DNA of 64,000 bases from Bacteroidota bacterium. GTDB lineage: Bacteria; Bacteroidota; Bacteroidia; Bacteroidales; Paludibacteraceae. The position numbers were made by a program, and so were the translations under genes. Below, in pieces: positions 27,740 through 37,863 of this stretch (position 1 is its first letter; every line of letters begins with the position of its first letter). The stretch is from positions 62,001 to 126,000 of the forward strand of contig JAEWUM010000033.1 of assembly GCA_023459355.1 (NCBI GenBank), given 5' to 3'. The notes beneath the pieces are model-generated. The model searched no databases, was not told the origin of the DNA, and saw nothing but the letters and a program-made list of their open reading frames with translations.

Positions 27740-30700
27740 ATGAACCGTATTACCCTCATCATCATGCTGGTCCTGGGCTTTGTGTCTGTTAACGGACTGT
27801 TTTCTCAGGTGAATGAATTTACTCATCCATTCATCCTTTCATTCGAGAAAGGCATTCAACCCGTTTTGGCAGAGCCCGGTTCTTTTGTATCTGTTTCCGG
27901 TAAGCATTTCAAACATGGAAAGCAAAGTTTGCACTGGCAATGGAACAATTCAGGTGATTCGTGGCGGATAAAACAAACGGTTCCCTATGCACCGGTTAAT
28001 CCGCACAACGATAATTCGGTGGCTACTTTTGTTTTTTGGGTTTATGCCCCACAAACCTATACAGATGGAAAACTGATTTTTAGTTTTTATAAAGAAGATG
28101 AACTATGTTCCTGGTTTGAATACAAACTTGGGTTTCAGGGATGGAGTGGTGCCTGGGTGGCCTTCGACCGGGATATGCAGGGAAATCCGCAGGAAGGTAT
28201 GGATGAACTGCGTGTTAGGGTAGAAGGAGCCAAAAATGGAACATTGTATTTCGATCACATCATTTTGTCTTCTTTTCAGGATGTCCGTCATCATACGGCT
28301 GATTTCCAGGCGCCTTTCATCAATGCCGGGACTACCAATCACTGGCTGACATTACTGGAATCCTGGCAGAAAAAATGTGACCTTCCATTGCCGGATGAAA
28401 TTACTGCACAACAAATCTCAGATATCCGTATAATAGAAAACAGGTTGGTTACCATTCTGATGAACAGAACTAAACCGGTTTCATTGGCGCAACTGACAAA
28501 AAAATATAAGCTGTATCAGGTTCGTTATCATCAGGATAGTAGTATAAGCGGATTACCCGTTTTTTTTGAGCGCTATGGAGAAACCTATGAGCGTATGGGA
28601 GCAATCCGCTATAATTTGCTTTATGACAATGAAATGGGGTTAAGTAAGCTGAATAAGCTGATGTTCGACATGGCTGTCACATATCGAAATACTTCCGGTA
28701 AAGAAGACAAAGAAACCATTGCCGGCATGTATATCAACCTGATGCGCCACATGCTTGATCAGGGATTCAGAGCCGGCAGCGCCATGGGTACCTTGCATCA
28801 CCTGGGTTACAGCATGCGTTTGTATTATGCATCGGCTTTGCTGATGCGTGATGTATTGATTCATAGTCAATTGGATGAATCGGTACAACAAGCTATGGAA
28901 TGGTTTGCCGGTACAGGTGAAATCAAAACAAAACCAACGATATCGGGGATGGATGTAGATGCGTTTAATACATCGCTGACTGGTCGTTTGGCAAGTATCC
29001 TGATGAAAGCAGATTCACCTGAAAAAATACGATACCTGAGAGCATTTACCCGGTGGGTGAATAACGGACTTCAGTATGCTGACGGTACACTGGGAACATT
29101 CAAGGTTGATGGCACCATGTTTCATCACCGGCATAACTATCCAGCGTATGCAGTAGGCGGACTTGAAGGTGCTGTGAATGCAACCTGGATACTGCATAAT
29201 ACTACTTTTGCCATTGAAAAATCCGGTCATGAGAACCTGAAAAATGCGCTTCTGGCCATGCGTTATTATTGTAATTTGATGACCTGGCCATTATCACTTT
29301 CGGGTCGTCATCCCGATGGTGAAGGTCAGCTTATTCCGGGACATTACGCCCGTTTAGCATTGTTGGGAACACCCGACGGAAAAGCCGTTGTTGATAAGGA
29401 AATGGCTGCTGCCTATCTCAGACTTATTCAAGATTCGGTGACCCCGGATGCACGGGAATTTCGCAAAATGGGTGTTTCTCCTGAAAAATCACCGGAAGGA
29501 AACCGTACTTTTCCTTATTCTAACTTGTCGGTACACCGGCGCAACCACTGGATGGTTACCGCCATGGGGCACAGCCGTTATATATGGGCTACAGAATCAT
29601 ATGTCGGAGCCAACCTCTATGGAAGGTATCTGAATCATGGTCACCTGCAAATCATGGCAACGGGTAATCCAGTCTCTAATTTCGGTTCAGGTTTCAAGCA
29701 GGAAGGATGGGACTGGAATCATTTTCCGGGTACCACTGCTACTGAACTTCCCATGAAAGAACTACGGGCAGATATTAAAAATTTAGATGCCGATTCGGGA
29801 TATGAAGAGTTGCTTTTATCCGACGAAGCTTTTGCTGGTCCCATCAGCATAGGCAACAGAAATGGCACTTATGCCATGAAATTACATGAACATGACAAAT
29901 ACAACGGTTCTCTTCGTGCCCGCAAATCGTTTTTCTTTTTCGATAACCGGGTCATTGCATTGGGAAGTAATATTCGTTCCGCTTTACCTGAGCAGGAAGT
30001 GCACACAACCTTGTTTCAGGTATATCAGCCGGCCGAAATAAAACCGATGTTGCTTCATGGAAAGAAAATCAATACGTTCCCGGTTCAAAAATCCATCAAC
30101 AAAAAACTAACTGAAATATCCGATGGACTAAATAACCATTTCTTTGTAAGAAATGCTGAAGTAAAGCTTAGTAGAAGTGTGCAGCATTCATTTCACGAAG
30201 AAACCGATGCCCCCACGCAGAATCCCTTTTCATTGGCCTGTATCAATCACGGCAAAATGGCTGCTACTGACCGCTATGAATACATGGTACTCATTCAGCC
30301 GGATGTTAAATCACTAAAATCAATGCGTAAAGCAGTCACCTCACAAAACAAGTTTCCTTATCAGGTATTGCAACAGGATTCTATGGCACACATTGTACAC
30401 GATCGTGCTACCAATACTACCGCTTATGTTTTCTTCGAAGCCGGATGTTATCAGGATGATAGCCGCTCGGTTGAAGTTAATATCCCCGCTTTGGTCATGA
30501 CCGAAACACTTGCCGGCAATCAACTGCGTCTCAGTATAGCCGACCCCGACCTGCGTTTTTACGAAGGTCCGGCCGACGAACAATACGACGAAAATGGCAA
30601 ACGCATCGAGCGAAGCGTTTATTCACGCGACTGGATTAACAACCCCTCTCAACCTTCGGTAATAAAATTAACCCTCCGGGGCAACTGGCAATTGGCTGAA

Positions 30701-30805
30701 CAATCGGAATACATCCGGATTGTATCAACTTCAGCAGGAAAAACAACTTTTGAAGTGAGTTGTCAACATGGATTGTCGAGGGAGGTGATGTTGAAAAACA
30801 AATGA
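27740..30805 (+). CDS. PL8 chondroitinase ABC-type lyase, periplasmic
   Basis: 1021 residues; signal peptide MNRITLIIMLVLGFVSVNG, cleavage near LFSQ. Canonical PL8: N-terminal domain (FILSFEKGIQPV ... YFDHIILSSFQ), toroid, beta-sandwiches. HHLGY at 353-357 is intact; His463 and Tyr470 (FHHRHNYPAY) plus Arg523 (SGRHPDG) match the catalytic set of chondroitinase ABC I. Unlike the two PL8 genes upstream it has no T9SS sorting domain and ends at EVMLKNK, so it probably acts in the periplasm on imported oligosaccharides while the other lyases work outside. Separated from GH88 by a hairpin repeat; no sulfatase gene is near. Confidence 0.92.
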   Translation: MNRITLIIMLVLGFVSVNGLFSQVNEFTHPFILSFEKGIQPVLAEPGSFVSVSGKHFKHGKQSLHWQWNNSGDSWRIKQTVPYAPVNPHNDNSVATFVFWVYAPQTYTDGKLIFSFYKEDELCSWFEYKLGFQGWSGAWVAFDRDMQGNPQEGMDELRVRVEGAKNGTLYFDHIILSSFQDVRHHTADFQAPFINAGTTNHWLTLLESWQKKCDLPLPDEITAQQISDIRIIENRLVTILMNRTKPVSLAQLTKKYKLYQVRYHQDSSISGLPVFFERYGETYERMGAIRYNLLYDNEMGLSKLNKLMFDMAVTYRNTSGKEDKETIAGMYINLMRHMLDQGFRAGSAMGTLHHLGYSMRLYYASALLMRDVLIHSQLDESVQQAMEWFAGTGEIKTKPTISGMDVDAFNTSLTGRLASILMKADSPEKIRYLRAFTRWVNNGLQYADGTLGTFKVDGTMFHHRHNYPAYAVGGLEGAVNATWILHNTTFAIEKSGHENLKNALLAMRYYCNLMTWPLSLSGRHPDGEGQLIPGHYARLALLGTPDGKAVVDKEMAAAYLRLIQDSVTPDAREFRKMGVSPEKSPEGNRTFPYSNLSVHRRNHWMVTAMGHSRYIWATESYVGANLYGRYLNHGHLQIMATGNPVSNFGSGFKQEGWDWNHFPGTTATELPMKELRADIKNLDADSGYEELLLSDEAFAGPISIGNRNGTYAMKLHEHDKYNGSLRARKSFFFFDNRVIALGSNIRSALPEQEVHTTLFQVYQPAEIKPMLLHGKKINTFPVQKSINKKLTEISDGLNNHFFVRNAEVKLSRSVQHSFHEETDAPTQNPFSLACINHGKMAATDRYEYMVLIQPDVKSLKSMRKAVTSQNKFPYQVLQQDSMAHIVHDRATNTTAYVFFEAGCYQDDSRSVEVNIPALVMTETLAGNQLRLSIADPDLRFYEGPADEQYDENGKRIERSVYSRDWINNPSQPSVIKLTLRGNWQLAEQSEYIRIVSTSAGKTTFEVSCQHGLSREVMLKNK

Positions 30806-30893
30806 GGTTTAGGTGGTTGATTGACATTGGAATATCGGGTGGTAAAGATGAAATTTCAGCATGTAAGTATGATTAGATATAAAATAAAATACC

Positions 30894-31679
30894 ATGAAAC
30901 AGCTTGCATTATTATCCTTTTTATTTTTTTCTTTGAGTTTTTTCCCCCAGGAAACTGAAGATTATATGGATTTGTTGTCGGATACGATATGGTTAAATGC
31001 TTCAAGGAAGAAAATTCAAAACAAAGATTCAGCAGTTTATTTTGCGATTCTCAGTAAAGAAAATCCCGAATCACAAAAAGTAATCAGCAAAACCTATTTC
31101 GTTTCAGGGCAAATACAGGAAGTGGTAAATTATTCTAGCTTAAAACCGAAAACCATCGACGGCAAATATCAAATTTATGCTGAAAATGGTCAGTTGCTGT
31201 ATGATGCGGATTATAAAAACGGTAAAAGACATGGGCAACTTCTAACGTTTTGGAAAAACGGGACTCCGAAGCGAATAGATAACTACCGGAATGGAGAATT
31301 TATTGATGGAACTTGCTTTGATATAGATGGTAGAGAGATTGAATACTTTCCCTATTGGATAAAACCCAAATACAAATATGGAGAAGAAGCCCTATTAAAA
31401 TATCTTCTGAAGAATACCTTTTATCCTCCGGAACTTAGTCATATTGTTGGCGGCAAAGTTGTCGTATCTTTCGTGGTAGATGTCGATGGAAATATTGTAG
31501 ATGTCAAACTGCTAAAAACATCCTTAATTGATGCATTCGATGAGGAGGCTTTACGTGTTGTCAGAAATATTCCTAAAGGTAGTTTTATTCCGGGGAAACG
31601 TGATGGAGAGCACGTAAGGTTTAGAATGAGAATGCCAATTAATTTCAAACCTTCATTTCTGAAACAAAACAACAAATAA
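30894..31679 (+). CDS. Secreted MORN-repeat / TonB C-terminal domain protein
   Basis: 261 residues; signal peptide MKQLALLSFLFFSLSFF. The middle (~80-145) has MORN-variant repeats of the YwqK type (GKYQIYAENGQLLYDADYK, GKRHGQLLTFWKNGTPKRI). The last ~90 residues form a TonB C-terminal domain (GGKVVVSFVVDVDGNIVDV...FDEEALRVVRNIPKG). Unlike a true TonB there is no N-terminal anchor followed by a proline-rich spacer; the protein is probably free in the periplasm. Many Bacteroidota proteins of this build exist without known function. It sits between the two glycosaminoglycan loci on the same strand. A link to the SusC transporters is possible but unproven. Confidence 0.75.
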   Translation: MKQLALLSFLFFSLSFFPQETEDYMDLLSDTIWLNASRKKIQNKDSAVYFAILSKENPESQKVISKTYFVSGQIQEVVNYSSLKPKTIDGKYQIYAENGQLLYDADYKNGKRHGQLLTFWKNGTPKRIDNYRNGEFIDGTCFDIDGREIEYFPYWIKPKYKYGEEALLKYLLKNTFYPPELSHIVGGKVVVSFVVDVDGNIVDVKLLKTSLIDAFDEEALRVVRNIPKGSFIPGKRDGEHVRFRMRMPINFKPSFLKQNNK

Positions 31680-31712
31680 CCTTGAATCAAATAATCTAAA
31701 TTATAGCAGGAT

Positions 31713-31976
31713 ATGGAATTTAAATCACCGCTCACCATTTTTGTCACCTTTTTACTGACACTACTAAATACTCTTCTGGCGCAACGCAATCCGGTAGAAA
31801 TTAAGATTGCTTTTGAACAGGATAGGAGTCTGTCATTCAACTCAGTCAATCATGATTTCGTAACCATTAATGTTCCCGAAATAAATGGTTACATGGCACG
31901 TGGCAGTATTCCTTATTATGGTATGATTGGAGTCGGGATCTCTCCCCAAAAACAGGATTGTTTCTCTATATATTAG
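31713..31976 (+). CDS. Short secreted protein, probably truncated
   Basis: 87 residues: signal peptide (FKSPLTIFVTFLLTLLNTLLA) then RNPVEIKIAFEQDRSLSFNS. This opening resembles the N-terminus of Bacteroidota secreted M23 peptidase-like proteins (NPVxIxF...RSVxFxY), but nothing of a peptidase domain follows: after residue ~55 the sequence looks random and stops. Most likely the head of a broken gene, or a small secreted protein of unknown function. It starts 33 bases after the TonB-C gene. Confidence 0.4.
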   Translation: MEFKSPLTIFVTFLLTLLNTLLAQRNPVEIKIAFEQDRSLSFNSVNHDFVTINVPEINGYMARGSIPYYGMIGVGISPQKQDCFSIY

Positions 31977-32031
31977 AGCCTTTAGGAGCAAATATGAAGT
32001 AAAGGAGAACTTATTCAATCGTGTTTGATTG

Positions 32032-32142
32032 TTTTTAGCACAAAATTGACATTTTATTAAACAGAAATAAAATCTCAAGTTTGAAATTAAAGGATTTAAA
32101 AACAAAGATGAAATGTTATGTTGTATTGTAAACATAACTTTG
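32032..32142 (+). promoter_or_regulatory. Candidate control region of locus 2 susC
   Basis: TTTTTAGCACAAAATT at 32032-32047 is a degenerate relative of the TTTTTTCGACAAA motif at 44569 and 49859. Further down an 8-bp inverted repeat GTTATGTT (32115-32122) / AACATAAC (32131-32138) overlaps a -7 box TAACTTTG at 32135-32142, 31 bases before the susC ATG. No -33 box is present at normal distance, which fits an activator-dependent promoter. The 31977-32172 gap holds no gene that I can see. Confidence 0.4.
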
Positions 32143-32172
32143 CGATACAAATTACATTTAAATTACATACGA

Positions 32173-35100
32173 ATGAAAAAATTAAAACATTTTTTTGTTT
32201 TTGGACTATTAATGCTGCAGGTTACGAGCCTGATTGCACAAAAACAAGCGGAAGTTATCGGGAAAATTGTTGATTCGGAAGGCCTGGAAGCTACCGGTGC
32301 AACGATTGTAGTGAAAGGAACCCAAACAGGAACTGTCGCGGATTATCAGGGAAATTACAAAATCACTGTTCCGGACAATCAGAATTCTGTTTTGGTTTTT
32401 TCTTTTATAGGATTAGAGACAAAAGAAATTAAGGTAAATGGCCAAAAGGTTATTAATGTTGTCCTCGAATCCAGTTCTGTTATGTTGAATGAGGTTGTTT
32501 CTGTCGGATACGGAACAATGCGCAGGAGAGATATAACAGGTTCGGTAGCATCCGTTGATACCAAGGAGTTGGAAAAGGTTCCGGTGTCGAGTATTGCTCA
32601 AGCTTTAAGCGGACGTATCTCCGGGGTGAATGTAACAGCAAATGAAGGCTCCCTTGATGCACAAGTTAACATTCGTGTAAGAGGTGGTATGTCGATCACG
32701 CAGGGGAACAGTCCGTTATATATCATCGATGGTTTCCCCAGTGAAGAATCGGCTTTTAACGCGCTGAATGCAAGTGATATTGAATCTATTGATGTGCTGA
32801 AAGACGCTTCTTCCACTGCTATTTATGGATCACGGGGCGCTAATGGTGTGGTTGTGGTAACAACAAAAGGAGGAAAAGAGGGGAGAGCTAATATCAGTTA
32901 TGAGGGGTATTACGGCACGAAGAGGCTTGCTAAACAATTAGGTGTATTAAGCGGAGAGGAATTTGTGTTTTTAGATTACGAAAGACGCAATAATGAAACT
33001 ACCGCGCTGAATAAGTTTAAAAACCAATTCGGAGAATTTGCCGATATACATACTAATTATGCCGATAGGGGAGTGAATTGGCAAGATGAGACTTTTCAGC
33101 AAGCTAATTCCTGGAGTCACAAAGTAAACCTCACAGGAGGAATAAAAGGTATGAGTTACTCGGCTTCTTACTCTCATCAGCAGGAAGAAGGGGTGATGAT
33201 GGAAAGCGCTATGCGGAAAGATAACCTGCGTTTCAGGCTCGATCACAGAATGACTAACCGTATACGTGTCACTGCAAACGCGAATTATACTGATCAAAAG
33301 ACATCCGGCATGGGAACTTCCGAGGAGTCGACTAACTTTGGAAAGATGAGCCATATTATCATGTATATGCCTACTTTGGGTCTTTTGGCTACAGATGATG
33401 AACTGAGAACTGATCCACGCATCAACAATCTGATTACCGATGATGACGGAAATACCATGCAGAATCCGGCTATTTCAGCAAAGTATGAAACTAATGATAA
33501 AGAAATGCGTATTTTTAGCGGTGGCGGCAGTCTTGAAGTCGAATTGCTGAAGAACCTGAAATTCAAGTCGACCAACGGGCTTACCTACCGTACCCAGCGC
33601 AACAGTGTTTTTAACGGGTCGGAATCCATTAACGCTAAACGTACCAGTATCAATGCAAACATACAAAACAATGAATTGGGACGTTTTTCCACCTCAAATG
33701 TGCTTACATACGACTGGAAAAAACGTTACCATAAAATGAATTTGATGGTGGGACAAGAATATATTAAAACATGGCTTCGTACATTGAGGGTTTCTGCATC
33801 CAATTTTCCGAACGACGATATTGGTTTGAATGATATTGGTTTAGGATTGCCGGGTACACTTGGTTCTTCTTTCAATGATGATGACGTATTAATGTCGTTT
33901 TTCTCACGTGCTTATTATAACATATCCGAGAAGTACATGCTTACCGCATCGATACGTTTAGATGGTTCTTCCAAGTTTGCTCCTAAAAACAAATGGGGAC
34001 TTTTCCCGTCCGCTTCTTTCGCATGGCGTGCTTCGGAAGAAGAATTTATTAAACAAATGGGTGTGTTTTCCGATTTAAAAGTGCGTTTAGGTTATGGCGC
34101 TGCCGGAAATAACAATATACCTTCTTATCAATCAATGGCATTATGGAGCTCGGTCAATACGCCTTTAAAGGAAAGTGTAGCTCCGGGTTACGTGTTGGCC
34201 CAATTACCTAATAAAGAACTGACCTGGGAGGCAAATACCACTTTGAACATGGGGTTGGATTTCGGTTTTTTCAATCAACGACTTATCATTACACCCGAAT
34301 TTTATATCAACCGTTCCAATGACTTGTTGATTAAATCTAAAATGCCTCTTTCTTCAGGTTATGAATATATGTACCGGAATGTAGGATCAACTCAAAATAC
34401 AGGTTTCGACCTGACTATTAATAGTGTAAATGTAAAGAATAAGAATTTTTCATGGACTTCTACCTTGACGCTTTCTCACAATAAAAATAAAATTCTTTCG
34501 CTGTCGGGAGAACAGTCTTATTTGGAAACATCTAACTGGGGATATAAACAGGCTGATTATTTAGTCGCGGTAGGTCGGTCTATCGGATTGATTTACGGGT
34601 TTAAAACAACAGGACTTTATCAGACGGATGATTTTGTTACCGAAGACGATGGAACTGGAAACATGGTTTTCAAAATGAATGGAGGAAAATATGTATTGAA
34701 AGATGGAGTTGTAAACCGTGCGAATGGAGACGTTAAACCCGGTTACTGGAAATTTGTCGATACCGACGATGCTAATAAGGGCATTATTGACGACAACGAC
34801 CGTCAGGTAATTGGTAATGCTACTCCGCTGTTCTATGGAGGATTAAATAATTCATTTACTTATAAAGATTTCGATTTGAGTTTCTTTATGAATTTCAGTT
34901 ATGGCAACGATGTGTTGAATGCAACGAAATTATATACATCGCTTTATGGTTGGGGCAATAAAAATACCTTGGCACTCAACAATGCCGACCACCGTTGGGT
35001 AACTGTTGATAACGACGGGTTACCTTTGATTACGCCGGATGCCATGAATAGTGTTAATACAGGTAAAACGGTAGCTCGGTGGGATGATATGGAAAATGGA

Positions 35101-35379
35101 GATCAGGTGATTCATTCGTGGGGAGTGGAAGACGGATCGTTTTTACGCCTTGCTAATGTCACTTTCGGATATACCTTGCCTAAAAATATCTCAAAAAAGA
35201 TATTGATCGAGAATTTACGCTTCTACGCGAGCGCTAATAATTTATATACATTTACCAAATATACCGGATTTGATCCTGAAGTAAGCACCAGAAACAGTAC
35301 GGGTACCACTCCGGGTGTCGATTGGGGAGCGCATCCTCGCAGCAGGTCGTTCGTATTCGGGTTAAACGTAACATTTTAA
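32173..35379 (+). CDS. SusC-like TonB-dependent transporter (locus 2)
   Basis: 1068 residues from the ATG at 32173 (signal peptide KHFFVFGLLMLQVTSLIAQ). An in-frame ATG at 32113 is upstream of the -7 box and is rejected. Regulatory beta-domain (~25-105, VIGKIVDSEGLEATGATIVV), plug (~115-235, SGRISGVNVTAN, IIDGFPS, ESIDVLKDASSTAIYGSRG), then barrel ending in FVFGLNVTF. It carries the tail signature TKYTGFDPEVS. By context it takes up heparin/heparan sulfate oligosaccharides: the downstream genes encode PL21, PL12 and sulfatases. Its SusD partner begins 34 bases after the stop. Confidence 0.95.
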   Translation: MKKLKHFFVFGLLMLQVTSLIAQKQAEVIGKIVDSEGLEATGATIVVKGTQTGTVADYQGNYKITVPDNQNSVLVFSFIGLETKEIKVNGQKVINVVLESSSVMLNEVVSVGYGTMRRRDITGSVASVDTKELEKVPVSSIAQALSGRISGVNVTANEGSLDAQVNIRVRGGMSITQGNSPLYIIDGFPSEESAFNALNASDIESIDVLKDASSTAIYGSRGANGVVVVTTKGGKEGRANISYEGYYGTKRLAKQLGVLSGEEFVFLDYERRNNETTALNKFKNQFGEFADIHTNYADRGVNWQDETFQQANSWSHKVNLTGGIKGMSYSASYSHQQEEGVMMESAMRKDNLRFRLDHRMTNRIRVTANANYTDQKTSGMGTSEESTNFGKMSHIIMYMPTLGLLATDDELRTDPRINNLITDDDGNTMQNPAISAKYETNDKEMRIFSGGGSLEVELLKNLKFKSTNGLTYRTQRNSVFNGSESINAKRTSINANIQNNELGRFSTSNVLTYDWKKRYHKMNLMVGQEYIKTWLRTLRVSASNFPNDDIGLNDIGLGLPGTLGSSFNDDDVLMSFFSRAYYNISEKYMLTASIRLDGSSKFAPKNKWGLFPSASFAWRASEEEFIKQMGVFSDLKVRLGYGAAGNNNIPSYQSMALWSSVNTPLKESVAPGYVLAQLPNKELTWEANTTLNMGLDFGFFNQRLIITPEFYINRSNDLLIKSKMPLSSGYEYMYRNVGSTQNTGFDLTINSVNVKNKNFSWTSTLTLSHNKNKILSLSGEQSYLETSNWGYKQADYLVAVGRSIGLIYGFKTTGLYQTDDFVTEDDGTGNMVFKMNGGKYVLKDGVVNRANGDVKPGYWKFVDTDDANKGIIDDNDRQVIGNATPLFYGGLNNSFTYKDFDLSFFMNFSYGNDVLNATKLYTSLYGWGNKNTLALNNADHRWVTVDNDGLPLITPDAMNSVNTGKTVARWDDMENGDQVIHSWGVEDGSFLRLANVTFGYTLPKNISKKILIENLRFYASANNLYTFTKYTGFDPEVSTRNSTGTTPGVDWGAHPRSRSFVFGLNVTF

Positions 35380-35413
35380 TTAATGCGATAACTAAGAAAT
35401 AATATTTAATCGT

Positions 35414-37072
35414 ATGAAAACAACAATTATAAATAAAAAAACAACATTCCCGGTTTTTATGACCGTGTTCATGTTTATGGTTACAGCATGTTCGGATTTA
35501 TTAATGGAGAAACCGGAATCTTATTATTTTACGGAAAAAATCTTTGAAAGTCTTGATAGAGCGCAGTTGGGATTGAACGGTGTATATGCTTCCTTGGCGG
35601 GAATCGAACATTACGGACAATGGGAAATGGCCATGGCTACTTCTGATGATATGTATTGTATCAGTGGTACAAATAGTGATGGAACTCGCCGGGATATATC
35701 TCATTACCAACTTTCTACATCGAATGTGTGGATCTCAGACTTGTGGAAAAATAAGTACAGGGGAATTGAATCAGCCAATAGTATGCTGAATGGCTTACGC
35801 GGTATGAAAGAATATATTGATGGGGAAGAAGATGCGTTGCGTATAGAAGGTGAAGTGTTGTTTTTACGCGCCTTGCTTTCTTTTGATCTGATTCGTTATT
35901 GGGGCGATGTGCCTTATAAAACGGAACAAACAACTTTTGAGACTTCTTATTTGCCTCGTACCGATAAGGAAGTTATCTATGGTCAAATTATTGAAGATCT
36001 AAATAAATCTAAAACCCTTTTGAAATGGGCTACAGCTACTACCAATAACGAGCGTGCCACGCAGGGTGCTGCACGCGCTTTGCTTATGCGGGTGTATCTG
36101 CACAGAGCCGGTTATTCGTTGGATTCAGAAACAGCTCAGTATGTTATCAAGGATGAAGTGGAACGTCAAGAGTATTTCCAATTGGTTCTGGATGAATATC
36201 AGGCCTTTCTGGATAATGGATTTCATGGATTTTGTGCGGATGGATATGAACAACTCTGGAAAAACTATTGTGAAAATAAAATAGATCCGAAAGAAAGCAT
36301 TTTCGAAATCGCATTTTTTACTCCTGATGGATCGAAAGAGAGCGCCGGAACTTGGGCAACTTACATTGGTCCTATTGTTGACTCTAAACATCCGTCGGGC
36401 AGAGCTAATGGTTTTTTCAGGGTATTGCCCGAATGGTTTGGTTATTATGCCGCCGGAGATGTACGCCGCGATTTGAATATGTGTAATTTTAAAGTTGGTC
36501 CGAACGGTGAACAAATACTCCAGAATAATAAAACTTATTTCCCAGGAAAATGGAGGCGCTATTGGGTAAAAGATAAACCTAAAGACCCAAATAATACGGA
36601 TGTAAATTATGTGTTCTTACGTTATTCCGATGTGTTACTGATGGCTGCTGAAGCTTATAATGAACGGGGAAATGCTACAGAAGCCGTGAAACTTATTAAT
36701 CAGGTACGTAGCAGGGCAAACGCTCCGGTCTGGGATGAAACTGTTGCCGGCGGTAAATATACGGACTTATTCAAAGCGCCTCAGGTAGCTGATCTTGCGT
36801 ACATCGACGATTCTGATATGAAAGGAAAAATACGTACAGCTTTGTATTGGGAACGAGGGTTTGAGTTGTGTTACGAAGGAACACGTAAGTATGACCTGAT
36901 TCGTTGGGGAATATTAGCGGAAGCGATTCAATTACATAAAAATACCAGATATGGTGCTGGTTATGCCGCTCCCCAAAACTTTCAGAAATTTAAACATGAA
37001 CTGTTTCCTGTTCCTTTAAATGAAATGCAGGTGAATGTTCAATTGGAAAATAAAAATAATCCGAACTATTAA
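35414..37072 (+). CDS. SusD-like glycan-binding lipoprotein (locus 2)
   Basis: 552 residues; lipoprotein signal with lipobox VTAC then SDLLMEKPESYYFTE. SusD helical scaffold with WKNKYRGIESANSMLNGL, EGEVLFLRALLSFDLIRYWG and the C-terminal YSDVLLMAAEAYNERGNA, ERGFELCYEGTRKYDLIRWG, ending in LFPVPLNEMQ...NKNNPNY. It is a surface lid for the preceding SusC. It differs strongly from the locus 1 SusD, consistent with a different glycan. Confidence 0.95.
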   Translation: MKTTIINKKTTFPVFMTVFMFMVTACSDLLMEKPESYYFTEKIFESLDRAQLGLNGVYASLAGIEHYGQWEMAMATSDDMYCISGTNSDGTRRDISHYQLSTSNVWISDLWKNKYRGIESANSMLNGLRGMKEYIDGEEDALRIEGEVLFLRALLSFDLIRYWGDVPYKTEQTTFETSYLPRTDKEVIYGQIIEDLNKSKTLLKWATATTNNERATQGAARALLMRVYLHRAGYSLDSETAQYVIKDEVERQEYFQLVLDEYQAFLDNGFHGFCADGYEQLWKNYCENKIDPKESIFEIAFFTPDGSKESAGTWATYIGPIVDSKHPSGRANGFFRVLPEWFGYYAAGDVRRDLNMCNFKVGPNGEQILQNNKTYFPGKWRRYWVKDKPKDPNNTDVNYVFLRYSDVLLMAAEAYNERGNATEAVKLINQVRSRANAPVWDETVAGGKYTDLFKAPQVADLAYIDDSDMKGKIRTALYWERGFELCYEGTRKYDLIRWGILAEAIQLHKNTRYGAGYAAPQNFQKFKHELFPVPLNEMQVNVQLENKNNPNY

Positions 37073-37128
37073 TTAAAAGAATGATTAAATTACTGCATCG
37101 AGAGTTCTATGCATAAAAAACAAATCGT

Positions 37129-37863
37129 ATGAGAAAAATTGTATTTTCAGTTTTGGCTGTATTGCTTTCCATTCCTGTTTTTGCACAAGGTTTTTCCGCT
37201 TTTATTGTAGAAGGTTCATTACACCCTGCTGTCATTAAAAATGCCAAAGGAGATGAACCGTCTTCTATCGAGATAATTGTTTCACCGAAATCGGATGTGT
37301 CGAACATTAATTTTAAATACCGTTTGTTAAGTGGATGTAGCGTATCACCTGCAATTACTGCTGATTTTACTCAACCTCAAAAGGTACTGGTTACTAAAAA
37401 CGATGGTACTTCAAAGGAATGGATCCTGTATGTTAAACAACTGACCCCGGCATCTTTACCGCTGGAACTTTCTTTTTCAACAGATAATCCTTCTGAATGG
37501 AACCACAAAGTAAAGGGTTGGGCTGCATTGGGTGTAGATCAATCGAAACCGACAGTAATTCGCTTCGGAAACAAAGCTGTCTCTTTTTGGGTAGCTTTCA
37601 ACGAACCTGCAAAACAGTTGAAATATGAACTGAAGATGGTTTCCAAAGAAAAAGTAAATTTTGATGGAGAATTTATTGTGGAAACTTCAGCAGATGGTCA
37701 AAAGTGGAAGATACTGAAAGAGTTTGATGAAACGAATCAAATCAGTGTTGACGGAAATTATCAGCATGATTTATCGAAAGATGTACGGTTTATTCGCTGG
37801 ACTTATATCACGAGAAATAAACTGAATCTCAATCTGAACAATATTGAAGTGACAGCAGAATGA
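37129..37863 (+). CDS. Secreted DUF5018-like plus beta-sandwich protein, short paralogue
   Basis: 244 residues; signal peptide MRKIVFSVLAVLLSIPVFA; no lipobox, no T9SS domain. Residues ~20-105 look like a DUF5018/bacterial Ig-like module (SPKSDVSNINFKYRLLSG ... VLVTKNDGTSKEWILYV). The second half is a beta-sandwich with GWAALGVDQSKPTVIRFG, SFWVAFNEPAKQ, SADGQKWKIL and RFIRWTYITRN, all of which recur in the longer paralogue at 44666. The end resembles an F5/8-type carbohydrate-binding module (SxDGxxW, RYIRW). Inferred role: periplasmic or surface binding of heparan fragments. The stop overlaps the ROK gene start by 4 bases (ATGA), so translation is coupled. Confidence 0.7.
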   Translation: MRKIVFSVLAVLLSIPVFAQGFSAFIVEGSLHPAVIKNAKGDEPSSIEIIVSPKSDVSNINFKYRLLSGCSVSPAITADFTQPQKVLVTKNDGTSKEWILYVKQLTPASLPLELSFSTDNPSEWNHKVKGWAALGVDQSKPTVIRFGNKAVSFWVAFNEPAKQLKYELKMVSKEKVNFDGEFIVETSADGQKWKILKEFDETNQISVDGNYQHDLSKDVRFIRWTYITRNKLNLNLNNIEVTAE

